Source: Phycisphaerae bacterium
GTDB taxonomy: Bacteria; Planctomycetota; Phycisphaerae; UBA1845; Fen-1342
NCBI GenBank assembly: GCA_030612705.1
Contig: JAUWNI010000010.1
Coordinates: forward strand, 1 to 52,475
Length of the DNA: 52,475 nt
Reading direction: 5' to 3'
This document shows, piece after piece, positions 1 to 8,538 of the stretch (the stretch's first letter is position 1; every line of letters starts with the position of its first letter). The translations under genes were made by a program, and so were the position numbers. The notes beneath the pieces were generated by a model. That model searched no databases and was not told the origin of the DNA. It saw only the letters and a program-made list of their open reading frames with translations.

Positions 1-1227
1 GGTGGGATGCGTGGTTGTCGCGGTCGGCGTAAGCACGATCGTTCCCGAGACGGTCTCGGTCGGCGCGTCGGGAAGCTGCACGTCGGGCAGATACGCGAAC
101 GGCCGCGTCAACGGATCGCCGTAGAGCAATCCCTGAAACGGAACGAACCCCACGCTGCGGAATATCGACTCGCCCAGCGACAGCCCCTGGTAGTAATAGA
201 TATGAGCGCGGGCGTGCGGAAACTTGCCGGCGTAATTGCACGGCTCCTCGACGGCCCCCCACGTTCCGCCGGCACCATTCGCAATCCACCGCGACATTTT
301 CACCTGCGAAGACGTATCAAACCTCCCCGCGTAGCTGGTCAGGTGATCGCAGATCGCACCCGGCAGAATCGTCATGTCGGTGCCGTCGATGTCAGGCGAG
401 GCCCAGCCGGTCATGATCCCCAGACAATCGTGTCGACCCGTGGGCAGGACGGCGAACAGATGTTCGGCGTTGCCGCCCAACTCGGTAATCACTTCGACGG
501 CGGTGGGGTAATAGCCGTCGCGCGGCCCACTCCGCAGCACGTCCGTCGTTTCCATGTAATAAAAAGTTCCCGCCGGATGCGTGGCGTCGACGGCCACGCC
601 GCGGTCGATCATCGTGATGATTTCATCGATCGTGTTGCCGCGCTCGCCCGTGTAGCCCAGGTACGCTCCGAGGAAGTAGTAATGCCCGGTTTCATTTTGG
701 CTGGGGTAGCCGAACCGCCAGCGAATCTCGCTGTCGAACGCAAGCGGAACGTTGTCGCCACTCTTGTAGCGGTTGGCCCGCGTCGAGGGCATCTCCCCCG
801 CGAGGATCTTGTCCTTGATCAGTGCCATGGTGTATGCGGAAGAAATCGAGAAGCGCGTCACCGGAGCGCACGTATCGCTGATCAACCCCGGTGCGTAGAC
901 ATAGAACGATGACGCCGGCGGCAGGATGATGTAGTCGGAATGATCGCGGATGTTCAGGTTCGCGATCGTGCCGAGCAAGGCGTCGATATTGTCCTCGGCA
1001 AACGTGTTATAGTTCGGCGCCGTCGGGTCCATGTACAGCGCGTTGATGCTCGGAATGTCACGGACGTGCATGTAGTAATTGCCGATGTACATCGCGTCCG
1101 CGCGCGTCGGGTCGATCACCATCAGTGCCTGTTCCGGCGTCCCGCCGGCCCACGCCGCGGGTGCCCCGATCAAGATCACCAGGCAAATCCAAACGTGCCG
1201 TCTTGCCCAATCATGTAGCTGTGTCAT
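1..1227 (-). CDS. TIGR03790-like secreted protein, 3' end off the window
   Basis: An uninterrupted minus-strand frame of 409 codons runs from an ATG at 1227 off the left edge. The start is well supported: AGGAGG lies on the minus strand at 1237-1242, nine bases upstream. The first 26 or so residues form a signal peptide (hydrophobic VWICLVILIG, then a cleavage-like APAAWA-G). The mature protein opens with ALMVIDPTRADAMYIGNYY and MHVRDIP, which resembles the N-terminus of the TIGR03790 family (a Val-rich strand, then a 'xxxANYYxxxRxIP' stretch). That family is uncharacterised and is reported mainly from genomes with exosortase. The C-terminus, where a tag would be, is not visible. Function is unknown; a role in surface export or processing would be inference. 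Confidence 0.75.
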   Translation of the reverse strand, partial: MTQLHDWARRHVWICLVILIGAPAAWAGGTPEQALMVIDPTRADAMYIGNYYMHVRDIPSINALYMDPTAPNYNTFAEDNIDALLGTIANLNIRDHSDYIILPPASSFYVYAPGLISDTCAPVTRFSISSAYTMALIKDKILAGEMPSTRANRYKSGDNVPLAFDSEIRWRFGYPSQNETGHYYFLGAYLGYTGERGNTIDEIITMIDRGVAVDATHPAGTFYYMETTDVLRSGPRDGYYPTAVEVITELGGNAEHLFAVLPTGRHDCLGIMTGWASPDIDGTDMTILPGAICDHLTSYAGRFDTSSQVKMSRWIANGAGGTWGAVEEPCNYAGKFPHARAHIYYYQGLSLGESIFRSVGFVPFQGLLYGDPLTRPFAYLPDVQLPDAPTETVSGTIVLTPTATTTHPT

Positions 1228-1449
1228 GCTTCTTAGCCTCCTTTGTGCGAGCACGCTCTTTGCGCGTCCCGCTCTCAATTGATAATAGGTTCTACAGCCT
1301 TGTATTTCATGATCCCGCATCGAATGACCGTAATCAATACGAAATACGGTTGCGAACCGCCGATAACAGCCAGAATATCCATGGTAACCGAATTAATATG
1401 GGAGGGTACACGATGCCACGATGTCACCCGATGCCACGGGCGGCTATCG

Positions 1450-1472
1450 AATCAGAGCCCCAAGCGCGAGCG
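1450..1472 (-). repeat. Dispersed repeat, GCGCTTGGGGCTCTGATT family
   Basis: The reverse complement reads CGCTCGCGCTTGGGGCTCTG followed by ATT. Close copies lie at 8557-8582, 24965-24989 and, inside a coding region, 44623-44642. This copy lies in the 399-base spacer 1228-1626, which otherwise holds only the palindrome at 1504-1583 and no gene that I can support. Confidence 0.6.
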
Positions 1473-1503
1473 TGGGGTTTATCGTCGCCGAGGCGCGGGC
1501 CCA

Positions 1504-1583
1504 GTAGCGTCCGCCCCCCGCGGCGGACGTCGGGTGGCGAAGGATTTCCACATTCCACGTCCGCCACGGGGGGCGGACGCTAC
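1504..1583. repeat. REP/BIME-like inverted pair bounded by GTAG and CTAC
   Basis: The unit starts GTAGCGTCCGCCCCCC and ends GGGGGGCGGACGCTAC, so the two ends are perfect inverted repeats. Inside lie a second CGTCCGCC box and its complement GGCGGACG. GTAG before a hairpin is the signature of REP elements recognised by RAYT proteins. A diverged copy without the terminal GTAG lies at 52358-52437. Confidence 0.6.
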
Positions 1584-1626
1584 AGTCCGTGGCCGGTGCC
1601 GACTTGTACGGCAAGCTGCTAGGACG

Positions 1627-3771
1627 CTATGAGCAAATTGTCCCGTACACACTTAGCAGTTCGGCGAGGTCGGCCAAGTCCACGTCACCGTCGCCGTCGA
1701 GGTCGCCGTCGTAGTAGCTCATGCCGGAGCATTCGCCGTAGCTCTCGAGCAGTTGGGCGAGATCAGCGACATCCACGTCGTTATCACCGTCGAGGTCGCC
1801 GAAACAGATCTGCAATTCGTAGGCACCCATGTCGACGACGTATCGATAATAGGGCGGATCGGGGCGGCCGGTATTCTCGGTAAACGGGTCCTCGACAAAA
1901 CGTGGGCAGCCGTCGAGATCGAGCGGCGTCCGTTCGGCAGTGTCGCCGTCGTTATCAAGGTCGACCACGTCGGGCGGGACGGCGGTGTTGTCGCCGGCAT
2001 CGATGCAGGGCGAGCCATTAGTCAGTCGGAGGTCACCGTAATCGTCGTCGGCCGTGCCCCACTCCTGATCGGGTCCCGGGTCCGGATTGCGTACGAAAGC
2101 CGGGTCGGCGTCGATGTTTCCCTCGCCATCGCAGCCGCCCTGCACGCAACTGTAGGTTACCGTCGCAACCCCCGAGATTTCAACCGGCGTATTGCCCCAG
2201 AGGATACAGTTGCTCACCACCAGACTGCCGGCAATATTGCGCAGCGTGCCGCCGTCGTCAGCGGAGTTACCGCTGAACGCGCAGTTAATCAGTGTAGGGG
2301 TGCCGGCGGAGTAGTTGTATATTGCGCTGCCGTCCCCCCCCGTCACATTCCCGCTGAAGATGCAGTTAATCACCGTCGGGTCACAATCATTGCACATCGC
2401 GCCACCGCGCTGCGCCGCCGTATTCCCGTTGAAAATGCAGTTGATCACCGTTGGATTGCTATAACTGCTGGCGTGGTTGTACATCGCGCCGGACACGGTG
2501 GCCGAGTTCTGCGTAAAGACGCAGTTGATCACCACGGGGCTGCCTTGGTTATACATCGCACCGGCGGAATCGGCCGAGTTCGAACTGAACGTGCAGTTGG
2601 TAATCAGCGGGTTGCTGTCGTCGTCGTTGTACATCCCGCCGCCGCCGAAGTCGGCCGAGTTTTCACTGAACGTACAGTTCGTGATCACCGGGCTGCTACC
2701 GTCGTGGTTGGACATCCCTCCGCCGATACGGGCGGAGTTACCGCTGAACGCGCAGTCCGTGACCGTTGGATTGCTGTCGTGCCCATTGTACATACCACCC
2801 CCCCAATCATCATCGGACGAGTTTCCACTGAAGGTGCAGTTGAGAATCGTCGGGTTACTGCCGTCTGAGTTCCACATCCCGCACCCGTCGTTGTCGGCGA
2901 ACGTGCAGTTGGTCACCGTGGGGTGGCACAGTTCGAAGTTATCCATCGTTCCGCCGCTCCAGGATTCAAAGGAGTTCGTGTGGAATATGCAATCCGTGAC
3001 CGTCGGACTGCTACAGTCTATGTTGGACATAGCGCTGCCGGACAACGTGGCCGTGTTTGCATAAAAAGTGCAGTTGATCACGGTTGGGTGGCTTTGCTGA
3101 TAGTTGCACATCGCTCCACCGGAACTGGAGGCCGAGTTATCGTGGAAGACGCAGTTCGTGACCGTGGGGCCGCCGTCGCTCCAATAATTGTGCATCGCCG
3201 CGCCGCAGCGACCCGAGTTTCCACGGAATGTGCAGTTGGTTAGCGTAGGACTACCGGCCTCGTTGTACATCCCACCGCCTCTATAGTGTGGGGCATTACC
3301 GCTGTTGGCGTTTCCGGCCGTGACGGTGAGGCCGTCGAGGACGGCCGTTTCGTCCGTGCCGCTGCCGGTGACGACGTGGAAACAGTTATCAGACATATCG
3401 CCCGCTGTGCCGATGTCACCGCTGAGGATGGTCTCGTGGAGTACGATGTCACGTTCGTCGGGATTATCCGCTCCGCAGCCGGCATAGCCGCCCTCGATCG
3501 TCGTGTCGTTGAGCAATTGAAGCGTGGCCCTGCGCGGGTGCGAAAGGCCCGACGGATCCGGCCGGTATGTGCCGTCGGCGACGCGGATGATCGTGTCGGG
3601 TTCGACGGCGGACAAAGCCTCGTGAAGCGTCAGATAGGCGTGACACCAACTCGAGCCGTTGTGCGGCTCTTCGGTTGCGTTCTCATCGACGTACAAAACA
3701 TCCTGGGCTCGTGCTGAAGCGGCCAGTACGAGCGCAAGAATCGACCCTGTCGCGATAATTCGTGAGATCAT
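1627..3771 (-). CDS. Secreted right-handed beta-helix protein with C-terminal dockerin-like tag
   Basis: 714 residues. The start at 3771 is chosen because GGGAG lies six bases upstream and the protein then opens with a clean signal peptide (MISRIIATGSILALVLAASARA); the frame is open 16 codons further upstream. After an entry segment (VLYVDENATEE, then RVADGTYRP), about fifteen rungs of roughly 22 residues repeat the pattern NPTVTNCTFSGNSA..GGGMYN. This is typical of polymorphic-outer-membrane-like or 'choice-of-anchor' parallel beta-helices. Residues 656-714 are a two-loop EF-hand module (GDLDGDNDVDVADL and GDLDGDGDVDLADL) beginning with Cys and ending YGTICS. It is probably displayed or anchored outside the cell; the ligand is unknown. 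The last 23 bases including the stop, plus six beyond it, are identical to the end of the next gene. Confidence 0.88.
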   Translation of the reverse strand: MISRIIATGSILALVLAASARAQDVLYVDENATEEPHNGSSWCHAYLTLHEALSAVEPDTIIRVADGTYRPDPSGLSHPRRATLQLLNDTTIEGGYAGCGADNPDERDIVLHETILSGDIGTAGDMSDNCFHVVTGSGTDETAVLDGLTVTAGNANSGNAPHYRGGGMYNEAGSPTLTNCTFRGNSGRCGAAMHNYWSDGGPTVTNCVFHDNSASSSGGAMCNYQQSHPTVINCTFYANTATLSGSAMSNIDCSSPTVTDCIFHTNSFESWSGGTMDNFELCHPTVTNCTFADNDGCGMWNSDGSNPTILNCTFSGNSSDDDWGGGMYNGHDSNPTVTDCAFSGNSARIGGGMSNHDGSSPVITNCTFSENSADFGGGGMYNDDDSNPLITNCTFSSNSADSAGAMYNQGSPVVINCVFTQNSATVSGAMYNHASSYSNPTVINCIFNGNTAAQRGGAMCNDCDPTVINCIFSGNVTGGDGSAIYNYSAGTPTLINCAFSGNSADDGGTLRNIAGSLVVSNCILWGNTPVEISGVATVTYSCVQGGCDGEGNIDADPAFVRNPDPGPDQEWGTADDDYGDLRLTNGSPCIDAGDNTAVPPDVVDLDNDGDTAERTPLDLDGCPRFVEDPFTENTGRPDPPYYRYVVDMGAYELQICFGDLDGDNDVDVADLAQLLESYGECSGMSYYDGDLDGDGDVDLADLAELLSVYGTICS

Positions 3772-3852
3772 CGGCGTCTCCCTTCGTTGTCGTTCACCTA
3801 TGGAAACTCCAGTCCGCATAGCCTGTCGCGTCGTGTGTTGAAGCTACATCTT

Positions 3853-3881
3853 ATCGTAGGCAGGGCGCCGCCTGAAAACAA
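3853..3881 (-). promoter_or_regulatory. Candidate sigma-70 promoter for the beta-helix gene
   Basis: On the minus strand TTGTTT (3876-3881) and TACGAT (3853-3858) are separated by 17 bases, about 80 bases upstream of the start at 3771. Both boxes are imperfect. The rest of the 290-base spacer 3772-4061 shows only a short GC-rich palindrome near 3863-3874. Confidence 0.35.
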
Positions 3882-4061
3882 ACACGCCTTGTTTGATTTC
3901 GTGAGATTCCCTTCGGTTCGGAATGCAGCACATCAAAAGATGTCGCTGGTGCGTCGCATGGTCATCGCGGGCGCGCTCGATCCGGATACGGTACGGCCCG
4001 CGTCTCGCCGGCGTGCGCCGGCATTCTCCGGAGTTCCTCAGCTAACTCGCGACTCAGGACG

Positions 4062-5939
4062 CTATGAGCAAATTGTCCCGTACAAACCCAGCAGTTCAGC
4101 GAGGTCGGCGAGGTCGACGTCGCCATCTTCGTCCAGGTCGCCGTCGTCGTAGGTTGCGCCGACCGTGGTGCCATAGTTGCTGAGCAGCAGGGCGAGGTCG
4201 GACAGGCCGATCTCTCCGTCGGTGTCGAGATCGCCCGGGCAGGTGATGATGGAGAAGTCGGTGATCCAGGTGGCCCAGCCGGAGGAGTCGGCATACTCGC
4301 CGATGACCCAGAAGTGGGCGTCGTTGCGCGGGGCCACGGTGATGTCGAAGTAGTCGCCCCAGCGTCCGTCAGCGCCGCTCGGGCCGATGATGACCGGGAT
4401 CAGCGCGCCCATCGTGCCGTCCGGGTCGGAGGCGATGCGCCCGGTGATCTGGACCGCGGGGGTGGTGTCGGCACTGCACGAGGCGAGGACGACGCCCACG
4501 TTGCCGTACTTGTTGGAATAGATCGCGGGGAAGAAGGTGTGCACGCCGGTGCCGCCGCCGATATTGCCGGACTGGATCCAGGAGACGTTGCCGCCGCTCG
4601 GCCAGTTGTTTGTTTGGAGGTGGTACCAGCGGGCGAAGTTCTTACCGCCGGCCTGGATGGTATGGGTTGCGTAGAGGTTTCCATCGCGCCATTGGACGTT
4701 GAAGATACGTGAGTCGACCACGTTGAGTACGCCGCCGATGTTGGGTGCCCCGCTATAGGTATATTCGAAGTGCGGGACGGTAACGCTGGTGCCGATCAGC
4801 GTGGGGTTGGTCAGCGGATCGAGAATCGCGTGGATGCGCAGCGACGAGGTATTGTTGACGGAGACGAAGAAAGGCGCCTGGGGCGTGCCGAAGTGGTGCG
4901 CGACCTGGACGGAGGCGGCTCCGCCGTCGCGCAGGTCGGCGTAAGAGGCATCGTCGCCAACCAGCAACGGGGCCTTGTCGAAGACGCGAAAGAGCACGCC
5001 GCCCCAACCGCCCTGGTTGAGCCCGAAGAGGTTTCCGGTGACGTAGATGGCATCCTGGTCATAGCCGACGCCGGGGTAGTCGAGCCAGTAGGTCGTGTCG
5101 CCGATGGCGATGACACAGTCGGTGCGGTACTTATACCAGAGGCCGTGGGGGTTGCTGTCGTCGGAGACGGCGATGTCGATCCAGGCGGTTTGGCTGTCGC
5201 CGTAGACCTCGGGTGCGATGACAACGAAACGCTGGGCGTGATGGTCGTAGAAACACTTGGGGTCGAACGTGAAGCCGCCGGCGCCGACGGGTTCGAAGAA
5301 GCCGGGGTTGCCGTGGTGGTTCAGCAGGGTTGAGAACTCGAGCGTCCCGTCCTTGGAGTAAAACCCGATCGTCATGTTGACGGTCATGACGATGTGCTCG
5401 GGACCGACGGCGAGGGTCGGGTCGGGCGGGACCCAGCCGCCCGATTGGCCGAGATCGATGCCGGGGAACGCCGCTCCCGGTATGGTCCGCGCGGCTTCGC
5501 TCAGTTCACCGACGGGCAGATCGTTCGGTGTGCCTTTGGGTTTGGGGCCGTGACGCTGATGCGGAGGCAGGACCTCTTTCATCATGCGGGTCCGTCCGTC
5601 CCAATCGAGACCGGCTTGAATTTGCGGCTCGAACGTAGTGGTATCGATGATCTCGACCTCGGCGGTGCCGTGAGAAACGGCGCCTACGTCGGTGAGGTCG
5701 CTTATCGACTGGGAACTTGCCAAGTCCCGGCCGGTCTCTGAACTACCTTCGAAAGCGGACTGCGGCGCCATCGCCGTGGGAGTGGGCGCTTCGCGAGCGG
5801 TGACCGGATCATCCTTGATGGCGTCCGCCGAGCGTGTCGTGCAGCCTACTAGTCCGGTTATACCGAGGATGAGGCCAATACAAAGCGCTGACGATGTTAA
5901 TCGGACGACGAAAGTTCGATTGTCATGAAGATTACGCAT
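4062..5939 (-). CDS. Secreted lipoprotein, probable beta-propeller-like domain, with C-terminal dockerin-like tag
   Basis: 625 residues from ATG at 5939. The frame is open 106 codons further upstream, but that part is not protein-like and crosses a repeat. The chosen start has GGAAAGG upstream and gives a lipoprotein signal ending LGITGLVGC, with the lipobox Cys near residue 33. A low-complexity linker follows. The main domain (about 140-560) has the motif VPPDPTLAVGPEHIVMTVN, then repeated beta-rich segments such as FDPKCFYDHHAQRFVVIAPE and GRWGDYFDITVAP. I recognise this as a type of secreted protein seen in planctomycetes and myxobacteria but know no function. Residues 567-625 are the EF-hand tag (GDLDTDGEIGLSDL, GDLDEDGDVDLADL, ending YGTICS). 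A protein with both a lipobox and the tag is notable, since either could anchor it. Confidence 0.85.
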   Translation of the reverse strand: MRNLHDNRTFVVRLTSSALCIGLILGITGLVGCTTRSADAIKDDPVTAREAPTPTAMAPQSAFEGSSETGRDLASSQSISDLTDVGAVSHGTAEVEIIDTTTFEPQIQAGLDWDGRTRMMKEVLPPHQRHGPKPKGTPNDLPVGELSEAARTIPGAAFPGIDLGQSGGWVPPDPTLAVGPEHIVMTVNMTIGFYSKDGTLEFSTLLNHHGNPGFFEPVGAGGFTFDPKCFYDHHAQRFVVIAPEVYGDSQTAWIDIAVSDDSNPHGLWYKYRTDCVIAIGDTTYWLDYPGVGYDQDAIYVTGNLFGLNQGGWGGVLFRVFDKAPLLVGDDASYADLRDGGAASVQVAHHFGTPQAPFFVSVNNTSSLRIHAILDPLTNPTLIGTSVTVPHFEYTYSGAPNIGGVLNVVDSRIFNVQWRDGNLYATHTIQAGGKNFARWYHLQTNNWPSGGNVSWIQSGNIGGGTGVHTFFPAIYSNKYGNVGVVLASCSADTTPAVQITGRIASDPDGTMGALIPVIIGPSGADGRWGDYFDITVAPRNDAHFWVIGEYADSSGWATWITDFSIITCPGDLDTDGEIGLSDLALLLSNYGTTVGATYDDGDLDEDGDVDLADLAELLGLYGTICS

Positions 5940-6005
5940 TTTCCAGGCCTTTCCGCATTCCGCCAAATTCTCGAACCAAGTTACTGATCCTTGGACAGTC
6001 AATAC

Positions 6006-6014
6006 AGTATAGCA
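6006..6014 (-). promoter_or_regulatory. Candidate extended -10 promoter (TGCTATACT)
   Basis: The minus strand reads TGCTATACT, an extended -10 box, 67 bases upstream of the lipoprotein start at 5939. No convincing -35 box is seen, as is common for extended -10 promoters. Confidence 0.35.
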
Positions 6015-6150
6015 CATACCAAATGGCGGATTCGAGCTTCTTTTGGCAATGAACCAGGATGTGATAAAGACAGATCCCTCACTGCACCCGGAACCAGAGA
6101 CGCCCACGGGCAGTGTTGAAATCGACGCTAATGCAATGTCACGCCTCAAT

Positions 6151-6275
6151 TGATGGGTGCCATGCCCAAGCCGAAGGCGCGGGCATGTTTCTCGATACGG
6201 GACCAGCATGGCCGTGCTTCGCTTGGCCATGGCACCCAACCCGCTCGTACCCGTCAATTCAACTGTGACAAAGCA
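6151..6275. repeat. Inverted-repeat element (copy A, full length)
   Basis: The core 6155-6237 is bounded by GGGTGCCATGCCCAAG and its near-complement CTTGGCCATGGCACCC. The right flank, read on the minus strand, begins CTAGTGCTTTGTCACA. A half copy with the same flank lies at 48172-48239 in the opposite orientation. The spacer 5940-6315 holds only this element and the promoter above. Confidence 0.6.
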
Positions 6276-6315
6276 CTAGAGTCCTGTCGTCGCCGTGCTT
6301 ATCATGACATGCGTT

Positions 6316-8439
6316 ATGCGCATCCGATGGAAACTGCTGATCCTCTTGCTCGTCATCTCGCTGGTGCCCTTGGGGACCGCTCTCTGGTTCGGACAGGGGG
6401 CCGCACGCAGGCTCGGCGAGGACCTGGCGGCGGGTACGCGTCAGCGGCTCACCGATGACGCCAAACGCTACCTGCTGCAAACCGTACGCGATCATGGCAA
6501 ATTGCTGCGGCGCGGCGCCGAGACACTCGCGCACAATGTGCGCATCCAGGCCCGAGATGTCGAGCGCTGTCTCGCCAGCGAAGCACCGGGCACGCCGGTG
6601 ATGCATTTCGCTTCCGAGTTCGAAGCCGGCGGCGTGCTGGCCAACCTGGTCGTTTCGGAACAGCACCTGCGAACAGCCGACGACGGTAAAGCGATCCCGA
6701 TGCGCGTCAGCTACGAGCATCAGAACTTCCTGCTGGCTCCCGGCGTCGAGCAGGAAGATGTCGCCGACGATCTGGCTCGTCTCTCGGCGATGGTGCCCAC
6801 ATATCAATTGGTCCATCAATCGCAGTCGGAGTTTATCCACTGGCAATACACCGCCCTGGAAAACGGCGTGCACAGCGCCTTCCCCGGACACGGTTATTAT
6901 CCCGAGGGCTTCGATCCCCGCCGACGCTTGTGGTATCTCAATGCTCGTCAGAGCGGCGATTTGACCTGGAATGCTCCCATCGTCGATGCCTCGACGCGTC
7001 AGATCATGCTGACCCGTTCGATGCCCGTTTATTACCCGGATGGAAGCTTCGTCGGCGTGACCGCCATCGACGTCCGCATGACCGACCTGGTAAAAGTAGT
7101 CGAACTGCCCGACGAGTGGGCCCGCGTAGCGAAAACCCTGCTCGTCACGCCGGTCGAAGAGCAAATCAGCGGCAGTCACGTGATGTACATCATCGCTCAG
7201 CAGGGTTTCGAGAGCGACAATCGCTGGGATGTCCCCATCAAGCCGCCGGCACTGACATCGACTGATGAACGGCAACTCGAAGAGATGTTCAATGACTTGA
7301 TGAACGAACGGGCGGCTTTTCGCAATATGCCGTTCGACGGACGCGACTCGCTCTGGGCTTACGGACCGATGTCCGGCACCGGAGCGTCGCTCGTGGCCAT
7401 CATCCCCAGCGAGCACGTGCTCGCGCCGGCCCTGGCGGCCGAGGCCAAGGTCCTCGCGCGCGTTCGCCATCATCGCAATGTGATGTTCGCGCTTTTGGCC
7501 GGCGTTCTCGTCGTCGTCGTGATCCTCTCGCTATTGTGTTCGCGGCACGTTGCCCGGCCGATTCGGGAGTTGGCCGCCGCCGTCCAACGCATCGCGGACG
7601 GCGACCTCGATACTCCAACGCGCGTTACTACCCGCGACGAGTTGGGCAAGTTGGGTTCGAGCGTCAACGCCATGCTGCCCCAATTGCGCGACCGTATCAA
7701 GCTCAAGCACTCGCTCTCGCTCGCCATGGAGGTCCAGCAACACCTGCTCCCGCAAGACACTCCACAAGTCGAGGGCCTCGATATTGCCGGCAAGAGTATC
7801 TACTGCGACGAGACCGGCGGCGACTATTACGATTTCATCGACCTGTCCAGCATCAATCCGCACACGCTCGGCGTCGCGGTCGGCGACGTCACCGGCCACG
7901 GCATCGCCGCCGCTCTGCTGATGGCCACCTCGCGATCCCTGTTCCGCAGCCGAGCGGACGAGCCCGGCGACCTGGGCGAAGTCCTCAACCACATGAATCG
8001 ACACCTCGCCGTCGACGTGCCCGTCGGCAAGTTCATGACACTAGCCTTCCTGCTCGTCGATGGCACACGGAAAGTCGTCCGCTGGACCAGCGCCGGGCAC
8101 GACCCCGCCATCGTCTATACCCCAACGTCCGATTCGTTCAGCGAACTCACCGGCGGCGGTATCCCCCTGGGAATCGAGCCGACCTGGCAATTCAAGGAGT
8201 TCGGCCCGCGGAACCTTGAATCGGGTCAGGTCATCGTCATCGGTACCGACGGCATCTGGGAAGCCCGCGACCCGGAAAACCAAGTGTTCGGCAAGCAGCG
8301 CCTACGCGACACCATTCGCACCAATGCCCAAGGCTCCGCCCGCGACATCAGCGAAGCCATCACCAACGACGTCGCCAAATTCCGCGGCAACCACTCGCAG
8401 GACGACGACATCACATTGGTCGTGATCAAGGTCACGTAG
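6316..8439 (+). CDS. Membrane receptor with Cache-like sensor, HAMP and SpoIIE-type PP2C phosphatase
   Basis: About 707 residues. The start is uncertain: ATG at 6316 gives MRIRWKLLILLLVISLVPL, with in-frame alternatives at 6304 (ATG) and 6295 (GTG); none has a clear ribosome site. Order: membrane helix (about 6-24), an extracellular region of roughly 370 residues with double-Cache-like features (YYPEGFDPRRRLWYLNA, then VGVTAIDVRM), a second helix (VLVVVVILSLL), HAMP (PIRELAAAVQRIADGDLD), a short linker, and a SpoIIE phosphatase. Metal-site motifs are present: DETGGDYYDF, VGDVTGHGIAAALLM, GTDGIWEA and the final DDDITLVVI. It is probably an RsbU-like enzyme that dephosphorylates an anti-sigma-factor antagonist in response to an external ligand. 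No antagonist or kinase gene is adjacent. Confidence 0.88.
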   Translation: MRIRWKLLILLLVISLVPLGTALWFGQGAARRLGEDLAAGTRQRLTDDAKRYLLQTVRDHGKLLRRGAETLAHNVRIQARDVERCLASEAPGTPVMHFASEFEAGGVLANLVVSEQHLRTADDGKAIPMRVSYEHQNFLLAPGVEQEDVADDLARLSAMVPTYQLVHQSQSEFIHWQYTALENGVHSAFPGHGYYPEGFDPRRRLWYLNARQSGDLTWNAPIVDASTRQIMLTRSMPVYYPDGSFVGVTAIDVRMTDLVKVVELPDEWARVAKTLLVTPVEEQISGSHVMYIIAQQGFESDNRWDVPIKPPALTSTDERQLEEMFNDLMNERAAFRNMPFDGRDSLWAYGPMSGTGASLVAIIPSEHVLAPALAAEAKVLARVRHHRNVMFALLAGVLVVVVILSLLCSRHVARPIRELAAAVQRIADGDLDTPTRVTTRDELGKLGSSVNAMLPQLRDRIKLKHSLSLAMEVQQHLLPQDTPQVEGLDIAGKSIYCDETGGDYYDFIDLSSINPHTLGVAVGDVTGHGIAAALLMATSRSLFRSRADEPGDLGEVLNHMNRHLAVDVPVGKFMTLAFLLVDGTRKVVRWTSAGHDPAIVYTPTSDSFSELTGGGIPLGIEPTWQFKEFGPRNLESGQVIVIGTDGIWEARDPENQVFGKQRLRDTIRTNAQGSARDISEAITNDVAKFRGNHSQDDDITLVVIKVT

Positions 8440-8441
8440 CG

Positions 8442-8505
8442 CGGCCTTTGCCCGCAACCAAAGGGGCATTGACGATTGGGGGTTGACGATTGACGATTGG
8501 GGATT
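8442..8505. repeat. TTGACGATTG short-period repeat after a small hairpin
   Basis: 8468-8505 contains four near-tandem copies of the word TTGACGATTG/ATTGGGG. A weak hairpin, CCTTTG..CAAAGG, lies at 8446-8465 just after the phosphatase stop and could act as a terminator, although no T-run follows. The same words recur as an inverted pair at 52247-52354. Confidence 0.45.
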
Positions 8506-8538
8506 AGTGCCGGGCTGCGTCGTTGAGAGCACCCACTT

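Noticed and set aside
7-912. Long plus-strand open frame of 301 codons
   Set aside because: It is the antisense of the TIGR03790-like gene; the minus frame has a signal peptide, a ribosome site and protein-like composition, while this one is Arg-rich with no motifs.
2230-3260. Regular repeats at about 65-70 base spacing, resembling a CRISPR array
   Set aside because: The repeats lie in frame and encode beta-helix rungs (TVTNCTFSGNSA); units are imperfect and the between-unit sequences are also coding.
1627-6000. Cellulosome locus, because of dockerin-like modules
   Set aside because: No cohesin, scaffoldin or glycoside-hydrolase catalytic domain is seen, and the modules have a distinct Cys-clasped C-terminal form.
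5940-6257. Extended N-terminus of the lipoprotein gene (106 more codons)
   Set aside because: It crosses the inverted-repeat element and the candidate promoter, and the internal start has a ribosome site and a lipoprotein signal.
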